The translations under genes were made by a program, and so were the position numbers. From Rhizobium rosettiformans W3 (lineage in GTDB: Bacteria > Pseudomonadota > Alphaproteobacteria > Rhizobiales > Rhizobiaceae), in the NCBI RefSeq assembly GCF_004912135.1, contig NZ_STGU01000015.1, positions 16,262 to 80,261 of the forward strand: a DNA stretch of 64,000 nt. The letters run 5' to 3'. The notes beneath the pieces are model-generated. The model was not told the origin of the DNA. It saw only the letters and a list, made by a program, of their open reading frames with translations, and searched no databases. Positions 58,302 through 64,000 of this stretch are shown piece by piece (within the stretch, counting starts at the first letter, position 1; each line of letters starts with the position of its first letter).

Positions 58302-58331
58302 AAAAAAGAACGCCCGATTCCGAGCGTTCTC
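58302..58331 (-). terminator. Intrinsic terminator after rpsQ
   Basis: On the minus strand AGAACGC (58330-58324), a 10-base loop and GCGTTCT (58313-58307), followed by a run of five or more U. It is 66 bp after the rpsQ stop and marks the end of an S10-type unit. Confidence 0.88.
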
Positions 58332-58397
58332 AGCCAGTGGCCTGCTTCATACAGATTTCTGCGCAAGGTGCAAGCCCTTGCGCAGCAAGTCCGTAAA

Positions 58398-58634
58398 TTA
58401 AGCCTGGGCGGAAATTACCGTCCAGCGCTTGTCCTTGGAGATCGGTGCACACTCCTGGATGGAGACGACGTCACCGGTCTTGTACTGGTTGGTTTCGTCA
58501 TGTGCCTTGTACTTCTTGGACCGGCGAACGGTCTTCTGAAGCAGCGGGTGGGCAAATCGACGCTCAACGCGAACAACGACAGTCTTGTCGTTCTTGTCGC
58601 TGACAACTACGCCCTGCAGAATGCGTTTCGGCAT
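58398..58634 (-). CDS. rpsQ: 30S ribosomal protein S17
   Basis: 78 residues when started at 58634 ([20 protein letters not shown]); the frame is open 48 bases further and would overlap rpmC. Last gene before the terminator. Confidence 0.97.
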   Translation of the reverse strand: MPKRILQGVVVSDKNDKTVVVRVERRFAHPLLQKTVRRSKKYKAHDETNQYKTGDVVSIQECAPISKDKRWTVISAQA

Positions 58635-58647
58635 ATTCTTCTGGTCC

Positions 58648-58848
58648 TTAGGCCTTGGCTTCTGCCGCCTTCTGGCGGGCAATGGTTTTCACGCGTGCGA
58701 TGTCACGACGAACTTCCTGAATGCGGGAAGACTTCTCGAGCTGGCCGGTGGCCTTCTGGAAGCGCAGGTTGAACTGCTCCTTCTTCAGCTTCGCAAGCTC
58801 GTCGTTCAGCTGGTCGGCGCTCATGGCGCGTACGTCTGCGGCTTTCAT
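58648..58848 (-). CDS. rpmC: 50S ribosomal protein L29
   Basis: 66 residues from the ATG at 58848 ([20 protein letters not shown]); the frame is open 144 bases further into rplP. Helical hairpin, near the peptide exit tunnel. Confidence 0.96.
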   Translation of the reverse strand: MKAADVRAMSADQLNDELAKLKKEQFNLRFQKATGQLEKSSRIQEVRRDIARVKTIARQKAAEAKA

Positions 58849-58859
58849 CGACTTGATCC

Positions 58860-59273
58860 TCACTCTGCAATGCGCTGTACGAAGCGCGTCGTGACAGAGA
58901 GCTTGGCGGAACCGAGGCGAAGGGCCTCGCGCGCGATCTCTTCCGATACGCCGTCGATCTCGAACATGATACGACCAGGCTTGACCTTGCATGCCCAGTA
59001 TTCGACCGAACCCTTACCCTTACCCATACGAACTTCGGTTGGCTTTGCCGTGACCGGAACGTCAGGGAATACGCGGATCCACACGCGACCAGCACGCTTC
59101 ATGTAGCGGGTGATCGCACGACGGGCTGCTTCAATTTCGCGAGCGTTCACGCGGTTCGGTTCCAGAGCCTTGAGGCCGAATTCACCGAATGCCAGATCAA
59201 AACCGCCCTTGGCGACGCCCTTGATGCGGCCCTTGAACTGCTTGCGGTACTTTGTACGCTTTGGCTGCAACAT
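58860..59273 (-). CDS. rplP: 50S ribosomal protein L16
   Basis: 137 residues; [20 protein letters not shown] and a [20 protein letters not shown] block. Full length. Confidence 0.97.
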   Translation of the reverse strand: MLQPKRTKYRKQFKGRIKGVAKGGFDLAFGEFGLKALEPNRVNAREIEAARRAITRYMKRAGRVWIRVFPDVPVTAKPTEVRMGKGKGSVEYWACKVKPGRIMFEIDGVSEEIAREALRLGSAKLSVTTRFVQRIAE

Positions 59274-59312
59274 TTTCTTACTTCTCCGAGCTTATCTTTC
59301 GCCAGCGTTCAA

Positions 59313-60044
59313 TCAAGCGTTCTCGCGGCGACGGTCGCCACGATCACCGCGTTCACGGCTTGCGGGACCCTGGGCATCGCCCTCGAGTGCACGGCGTTCC
59401 GATGCCATCGGATCGTGCTCGAGGATTTCGCCCTTGAAGATCCAGACCTTCACGCCGCAGATGCCGTATGCGGTTTCGGCTTCAGCCGTACCGTAATCGA
59501 TGTCTGCACGCAGGGTGTGGAGCGGCACGCGACCTTCGCGGTACCATTCGGTACGAGCGATTTCAGCACCACCGAGACGGCCGGCGCAGGTGATCTTGAT
59601 GCCTTCGGCACCGAGACGCATGGCCGACTGAACGGCGCGCTTCATGGCGCGACGGAATGCGATACGACGCTCGAGCTGCTGGGTGATCGACTGGGCAACG
59701 AGCGTTGCGTCGATTTCCGGCTTGCGCACTTCAACGATGTTGAGGTGGGTTTCCGAGTTCGTCATCGACGAGATCTTCTTGCGAAGCTTCTCGATGTCTG
59801 CACCCTTCTTGCCGATGATCAGACCCGGACGAGCCGAGTGGATCGTGACGCGGCACTTCTTGTGCGGACGCTCGATGACGACCTTGGCGATGCCAGCCTG
59901 CTTCAGCTCGTCCATCAGATACTTGCGGATCTTCAGGTCTTCGTGGAGCAGCTTGCCGTATTCGGCGTTGTCGGCGAACCAGCGGCTATCCCAGGTGCGG
60001 TTGATCCCGAGGCGGAAGCCAATCGGATTGATTTTCTGACCCAT
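59313..60044 (-). CDS. rpsC: 30S ribosomal protein S3
   Basis: 243 residues. KH domain about 40-110 ([20 protein letters not shown]), S3 C-terminal fold, and a charged Arg/Glu/Asp tail ([13 protein letters not shown]) of about 25 residues beyond the core. The start shares one base with the rplV stop. Confidence 0.97.
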   Translation of the reverse strand: MGQKINPIGFRLGINRTWDSRWFADNAEYGKLLHEDLKIRKYLMDELKQAGIAKVVIERPHKKCRVTIHSARPGLIIGKKGADIEKLRKKISSMTNSETHLNIVEVRKPEIDATLVAQSITQQLERRIAFRRAMKRAVQSAMRLGAEGIKITCAGRLGGAEIARTEWYREGRVPLHTLRADIDYGTAEAETAYGICGVKVWIFKGEILEHDPMASERRALEGDAQGPASRERGDRGDRRRENA

Positions 60045-60433
60045 TATGCGGCCTCCCCTTTGGCTTCGACTTCGCGCACAACGATGGTGAGGTGCGAGAA
60101 CGGCTTTTCGATGCGCGATGCGCGGCCGCGGCCACGAGCGTGGAAACGCTTCATGGTGATCGACTTGCCAACATAGGCCTCGGCGACGATCAGCTGATCG
60201 ACGTCGAGATCATGGTTGTTTTCGGCATTGGCGATCGCAGACTCGAGCGTCTTGCGAACGGTGCCGGCGATGCGCTTGCGGGAGAATTCCAGGTCAGCGA
60301 GAGCGCGCTCGACCTTCTTGCCGCGGATGAGCGCGGCAACCAGGTTGAGCTTCTGGGGGCTGACGCGGATCGTGCGGGCGACTGCCTGCGCTTCGTTGTC
60401 TTTCAGCCGGCGTTCGGCTTTTGCCTTGCCCAT
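60044..60433 (-). CDS. rplV: 50S ribosomal protein L22
   Basis: 129 residues, with a longer N-terminus than E. coli ([20 protein letters not shown]); the loop [18 protein letters not shown] reaches the exit tunnel. 1-bp overlap with rpsC. Confidence 0.97.
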   Translation of the reverse strand: MGKAKAERRLKDNEAQAVARTIRVSPQKLNLVAALIRGKKVERALADLEFSRKRIAGTVRKTLESAIANAENNHDLDVDQLIVAEAYVGKSITMKRFHARGRGRASRIEKPFSHLTIVVREVEAKGEAA

Positions 60434-60435
60434 TG

Positions 60436-60714
60436 TTACTTCCTCTTCGCCTTCTTGTCCGCACCGTGACCGTAATAGGTCCGGGTGGGAGCGAATTCAC
60501 CGAACTTGTGGCCGACCATGTCTTCGTTGACAGAGACGGGCACATGCTTGCTGCCGTTGTAGACGCCGAAGGTCAGACCTACGAACTGCGGCAGGATGGT
60601 GGAGCGACGGCTCCACATCTTGATTACTTCACTGCGGCCGCCTTCGCGAACCTTCTCAGCCTTCTTGAGAAGATAGCCGTCGACGAACGGGCCTTTCCAT
60701 ACTGAACGAGCCAT
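60436..60714 (-). CDS. rpsS: 30S ribosomal protein S19
   Basis: 92 residues; [20 protein letters not shown] and [20 protein letters not shown]. Two bases separate it from rplV. Confidence 0.97.
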   Translation of the reverse strand: MARSVWKGPFVDGYLLKKAEKVREGGRSEVIKMWSRRSTILPQFVGLTFGVYNGSKHVPVSVNEDMVGHKFGEFAPTRTYYGHGADKKAKRK

Positions 60715-60729
60715 TTCTGACTACCTCTC

Positions 60730-61566
60730 TTACTTCTTCTTCAGGTGGCGCGAGCGCATGATGAACTTGTCGGTCGACTTGTTCGAGCGAGTCCGCTTGC
60801 CCTTGGTGGGCTTGCCCCACGGGGAAACCGGGTGGCGACCACCGGAGGTGCGGCCTTCACCACCACCGTGCGGGTGGTCGACCGGGTTCATGACGACACC
60901 GCGGTTATGCGGGGTCTTGCCGCGCCAACGGGTGCGACCAGCCTTGCCGTCGTTGGTGTTGCCGTGATCCGGGTTGGAAACGGCGCCGATGGTGGCCAGG
61001 CAGGAGCCCGGGACCAGACGCTGCTCACCCGAGTTCAGGCGCAGGATCGCCATGCCGGCATCGCGGCCGACGAGCTGGACATAGGTGCCAGCCGAACGTG
61101 CGATCTGACCGCCCTTGCCGGGCTTCATTTCGACGTTGTGAACGATCGAACCAACCGGGATGTACTGCAGGGGCATGGTGTTGCCCGGCTTTACGTCGAC
61201 GGCCTTCTCAGATGCGATGACCTTGTCACCGGCAGCAATGCGCTGCGGTGCCAGGATGTAGGCCTGCTCGCCGTCCGTGTAGGTCACGAGAGCGATGAAG
61301 GCCGAACGGTTCGGGTCGTATTCCAGGCGCTCGACGGTGCCTTCGACGTCGAACTTGCGACGCTTGAAGTCGACCAGACGATAGGTGCGCTTGTGACCGC
61401 CACCGATGAAGCGGGCGGTGATGCGACCGTAGTTGTTACGACCACCGCTCTTGGTGAGACCTTCCGTCAGCGCCTTGACCGGCTTGCCCTTCCAGAGGCC
61501 AGAGCGGTCGACGATGACCAGCTGACGCTGGCTCGGGGTCGTCGGATTGTAGCTTTTCAATGCCAT
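60730..61566 (-). CDS. rplB: 50S ribosomal protein L2
   Basis: 278 residues. RNA-binding core and C-terminal peptidyl-transferase loop ([20 protein letters not shown]) are intact. 15 bp upstream of rpsS. Confidence 0.98.
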   Translation of the reverse strand: MALKSYNPTTPSQRQLVIVDRSGLWKGKPVKALTEGLTKSGGRNNYGRITARFIGGGHKRTYRLVDFKRRKFDVEGTVERLEYDPNRSAFIALVTYTDGEQAYILAPQRIAAGDKVIASEKAVDVKPGNTMPLQYIPVGSIVHNVEMKPGKGGQIARSAGTYVQLVGRDAGMAILRLNSGEQRLVPGSCLATIGAVSNPDHGNTNDGKAGRTRWRGKTPHNRGVVMNPVDHPHGGGEGRTSGGRHPVSPWGKPTKGKRTRSNKSTDKFIMRSRHLKKK

Positions 61567-61583
61567 TGTTCTTGTTCCCTACC

Positions 61584-61877
61584 TCAGACGCCCGTCGACA
61601 CGTCGATGGACTGACCTTCGGCGAGCGTCACGAGCGCCTTCTTGACGTCCTTCTGCTTGCCGGCGAAGCCGCGGAAACGCTTGGTCTTGCCCTTGCGGAC
61701 GAGCGTATTGACGGCGGTGACCTTGACGCCGAAGAGGGCTTCGACAGCAGCCTTGATTTCCGGCTTGCTTGCACCCTTGGCGACGTTGAAGACAACCTGG
61801 TTGTACTCAGACACCATGGTCGACTTTTCAGTGATCGACGGAGATACGATCACGTCGTAGTGGCGAAGATCCGTCAT
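61584..61877 (-). CDS. rplW: 50S ribosomal protein L23
   Basis: 97 residues; [20 protein letters not shown] and the C-terminal [20 protein letters not shown]. Binding site for trigger factor and SRP. Start overlaps the rplD stop by 4 bp. Confidence 0.97.
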   Translation of the reverse strand: MTDLRHYDVIVSPSITEKSTMVSEYNQVVFNVAKGASKPEIKAAVEALFGVKVTAVNTLVRKGKTKRFRGFAGKQKDVKKALVTLAEGQSIDVSTGV

Positions 61878-62494
61878 TTGAACCGCTCCTCCAGAGCTTC
61901 CACAGCAGCCTTGGACAGGACGAGCTTGCCACGGCGCAGGATGTCATAAACGTTGATGCCCTGAACCGGCAGAACATCGATGTGCGGGATGTTCGAAGCG
62001 GCGAGCTTGAAGTTGCTGTCGATTTCGGCGCCGCCGATGACGAGAGCGTTGGTGAGGCCGAGCGAGGCGAAGTTGCCGACGAGCAGCTTGGTCTTGGCTT
62101 CAGCCGCAACCAGGTTGTCGACGATGATCACATCTTCCGACTTCATCTTGGCAGAGAGGGCGTGACGCAGAGCGAGCGCACGAACCTTCTTCGGCAGGTC
62201 ATGAGCGTGGCTGCGAACAACCGGGCCATGAGCCTTACCACCGCCGCGGAACTGCGGAGCGCGGGCCGAATGGTGACGAGCACGACCGGTGCCCTTCTGC
62301 TTGTACATCTTCGAGCCGGTGCGCGAGACTTCCGAGCGGCCCTTGATCTTGTGCGTACCCTGGCGCTTCTTGGCCAGCTGGTAGCGGATCATGCGAGCGA
62401 TCAGATCTTCGCGGGGCTCCAGGCCGAAGATTTCGTCCGACAGAGAAACCTTGCCGGCGTCCTTGCCCTCGAGGGTCTTGACGTTCAATTCCAT
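61874..62494 (-). CDS. rplD: 50S ribosomal protein L4
   Basis: 206 residues; [20 protein letters not shown] and the loop [20 protein letters not shown]. In E. coli L4 represses the S10 unit by acting on its leader; a leader hairpin is present here at 63707-63739. Confidence 0.97.
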   Translation of the reverse strand: MELNVKTLEGKDAGKVSLSDEIFGLEPREDLIARMIRYQLAKKRQGTHKIKGRSEVSRTGSKMYKQKGTGRARHHSARAPQFRGGGKAHGPVVRSHAHDLPKKVRALALRHALSAKMKSEDVIIVDNLVAAEAKTKLLVGNFASLGLTNALVIGGAEIDSNFKLAASNIPHIDVLPVQGINVYDILRRGKLVLSKAAVEALEERFK

Positions 62495-62507
62495 GTGCTT
62501 GGCTCCC

Positions 62508-63146
62508 TTACTTCGCCGACTTGACGGCGTCGCGGACGATGATCCAGGAACCCTTGGAACCGGGAACTGCGCCCTTCACAAGGATGAGACCACGATCTTC
62601 ATCGGTCGAAACGACTTCGAGGTTCTGGGTGGTGACGCGCGTCTGGCCCATGTGACCAGCCATGCGCTTGCCCTTCCAGACCTTGCCCGGATCCTGGTTC
62701 GAACCGGTCGAACCATGCGAGCGGTGCGAAACGGAGACGCCGTGGGTAGCGCGGAGACCGCCGAAGTTGTGGCGCTTCATGGCACCAGCAAAACCCTTAC
62801 CGATCGTCGTGCCCGTGACGTCGACCAGCTGGCCGGCTTCAAAATGGCTCGCGGTCAGCTGTGCGCCGACATCGATGAGGTTGTCTTCGGAAACGCGGAA
62901 CTCGACGAGCTTGGCCTTGGGCTCTACGCTCGCAGCGGCGAAGTGGCCACGCAGACCCTTCGTCGTATTCTTGACCTTGGACGTGCCGGCACCGAGCTGG
63001 AGCGCGGTGTAGCCGTTCTTGTCAACCGTACGCTGGGCAACGACCTGTACGTTATCCAGCCGCAGAACTGTTACCGGGATATGTTCGCCGGCGTCGTTAT
63101 AGACGCGGGTCATTCCCACTTTCTGTGCAATCACACCTGAACGCAT
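62508..63146 (-). CDS. rplC: 50S ribosomal protein L3
   Basis: 212 residues; [20 protein letters not shown] at the start and [20 protein letters not shown] in the tunnel loop. 13 bp upstream of rplD; 170 bp after rpsJ, a larger gap than usual in this unit with no gene. Confidence 0.97.
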   Translation of the reverse strand: MRSGVIAQKVGMTRVYNDAGEHIPVTVLRLDNVQVVAQRTVDKNGYTALQLGAGTSKVKNTTKGLRGHFAAASVEPKAKLVEFRVSEDNLIDVGAQLTASHFEAGQLVDVTGTTIGKGFAGAMKRHNFGGLRATHGVSVSHRSHGSTGSNQDPGKVWKGKRMAGHMGQTRVTTQNLEVVSTDEDRGLILVKGAVPGSKGSWIIVRDAVKSAK

Positions 63147-63316
63147 TGGTTCATTCCTCTTGAGAGTCGCGGCCGCGATCAGATCTCGGCCTTTCCTCTT
63201 TGTTTAAGGATTCCACTCCGGCCCTTCCGAACCTTCGGGTTTCCCGTTTCGAGAAGTCGTTGGCAGGTCTTGCCACGTACCTTCCTTGTTATTTCGGCTC
63301 TCGCCGGAATTCCTTC

Positions 63317-63625
63317 TTAGAGCTTGATCTCGACGTCAACGCCGGCAGCCAGGTCGAGCTTCATCAGAGCGTCGACGGTCTGCGGGGTCGGGTCTACGAT
63401 GTCAAGCAGGCGCTTATGCGTGCGCATCTCGAACTGTTCGCGGCTCTTCTTGTCGACGTGCGGCGAACGGTTAACGGTGAATTTTTCAATGCGGGTCGGG
63501 AGCGGTACCGGGCCGCGAACGCTTGCACCGGTGCGCTTTGCGGTCGAGACGATCTCCCGCGTAGAGGCATCGAGAACCCGGTGATCAAACGCCTTGAGGC
63601 GGATGCGGATATTCTGGCCGTTCAT
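63317..63625 (-). CDS. rpsJ: 30S ribosomal protein S10
   Basis: 102 residues from the ATG at 63625 ([20 protein letters not shown]); a 12-codon upstream extension is possible but lacks support. First gene of the S10-type unit. Its leader and the interval to the next gene on the right hold hairpins. Confidence 0.98.
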   Translation of the reverse strand: MNGQNIRIRLKAFDHRVLDASTREIVSTAKRTGASVRGPVPLPTRIEKFTVNRSPHVDKKSREQFEMRTHKRLLDIVDPTPQTVDALMKLDLAAGVDVEIKL

Positions 63626-63706
63626 TCGACTTGTCCTTGTTTCTTTTCTTGCGTCCCGCATACGCAGAGACAGTGAATTACCATGACTGGCCGGCCCCTA
63701 ATTTTC

Positions 63707-63739
63707 AAAAATCACAGGGACACCGAGGGGTGCCCCTGT
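63707..63739 (-). terminator. Hairpin plus U-run in the rpsJ leader
   Basis: On the minus strand ACAGGGGCACC (63739-63729) and GGTGTCCCTGT (63724-63714) form an 11-bp stem with one mismatch; GA and then five U follow. It sits 80 bases before the rpsJ start, so it may be an attenuator of the S10 unit, or the terminator of a transcript from upstream. Confidence 0.5.
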
Positions 63740-63956
63740 CACTCTTTCTAGTCATGAGGAGCCCTGCCGAACTTGACCCGTCACCAGGCCTTTGAAAACT
63801 GCAGCGCTTAGAACTGCGGTGCAAATCACCGCGCGATTCTGATCGTGGCCGGCGACATACACCGCAATCGGCCTTTCGTCAATCCGGCCAGAGGCACGAA
63901 TTGGCGACATGCGCATTGTCTGCATGACTGGCTTGCACCAACCGACAGACAGAAAC
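63740..63956. other. Non-coding stretch upstream of the rpsJ leader hairpin
   Basis: About 220 bp with no supported gene. The S10-unit promoter should lie here or just left of it. I saw no convincing -35/-10 pair and name none. Confidence 0.4.
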
Positions 63957-63993
63957 GAAAAGCGGCCCCGGACACATGGCCCGGGGCCGCTCT
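63957..63993 (-). terminator. Terminator-like hairpin at the right edge
   Basis: AGCGGCCCCGG (63961-63971) and CCGGGGCCGCT (63981-63991) form a perfect 11-bp stem; on the minus strand it is followed by TTTTCGTTTC. It would end a minus-strand gene just outside the window. By rhizobial gene order this is probably tuf, which I cannot see. Confidence 0.6.
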
Positions 63994-64000
63994 TTCAACT

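Overview
The window looks like chromosomal DNA of an alphaproteobacterium of the order Hyphomicrobiales (Rhizobiales), most likely Rhizobiaceae. It is GC-rich, and gene content is typical of the group: a B12-dependent ribonucleotide reductase (nrdJ) with NrdR boxes, MsrPQ, IlvD, RarA next to a Do-type protease, DUF1883, DUF2809 and DUF817 proteins, rhizobial palindromic repeats, and an S10-spc-alpha ribosomal cluster with secY, adk and a zinc-type adenylate kinase. I saw no transposase, integrase, phage gene or CRISPR array.

Left part (1-21.6 kb): housekeeping and accessory genes in short units. An ammonium-transporter domain fused to PAS and the start of a GGDEF domain runs off the left edge. 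It is followed by HlyU, an alpha/beta hydrolase, IlvA, TrkH, an NMT1/taurine-type ABC importer, tRNA-Leu(UAA), a PilZ protein, WrbA, a CinA-N-like protein, a universal stress protein behind an FNR/FixK-like box, and Gpt. After these come an AT-rich interval with a probable 39-aa membrane protein, a DUF2231/sorbosone-dehydrogenase pair, an ArsR-SRPBCC pair with a visible promoter and two operators, a 53-aa membrane protein, a DUF1206 protein, a NAD(P)-binding oxidoreductase and a chemotaxis receptor.

Middle (21.6-48.8 kb): nrdJ with tandem NrdR boxes 31 bp apart, palindromic repeat clusters, a flavin amine oxidase overlapping a CHASE4-GGDEF diguanylate cyclase, rarA with a Do-like protease, a Tat-type serine hydrolase and an LprI-like protein. 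A LysR regulator is divergent from a cluster of a BBOX/TMLH-type dioxygenase, a class II aldolase and a nitrilase-family amidase. Then come a frameshifted VOC gene, an acyltransferase, ilvD, a membrane-anchored nuclease-fold protein, msrPQ, DUF2809 and DUF817 proteins, and an ECF42-type module (DGPF/YciI protein, VOC protein, sigma factor) with a candidate self-recognised promoter.

Right part (48.8-64 kb): the ribosomal protein cluster on the minus strand. In transcription order it reads rpsJ, rplC, rplD, rplW, rplB, rpsS, rplV, rpsC, rplP, rpmC, rpsQ / rplN, rplX, rplE, rpsN, rpsH, rplF, rplR, rpsE, rpmD, rplO / secY, adk, rpsM, rpsK, rpoA, rplQ. Terminator-like hairpins at the slashes suggest that it is divided into S10, spc and secY-alpha units. 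A further hairpin plus U-run lies in the rpsJ leader.

Themes that link genes: cyclic-di-GMP signalling (Amt-PAS-GGDEF, CHASE4-GGDEF, a PilZ protein), oxidative and envelope stress (WrbA, MsrPQ, Do protease, USP), and small self-contained regulatory modules whose DNA sites can be read directly (ArsR, NrdR, LysR, ECF42, FNR-like). The ammonium transporter-diguanylate cyclase fusion, the dioxygenase/aldolase/amidase cluster, the apparently leaderless arsR promoter and the small membrane protein near 14.1 kb are the items most worth following up.
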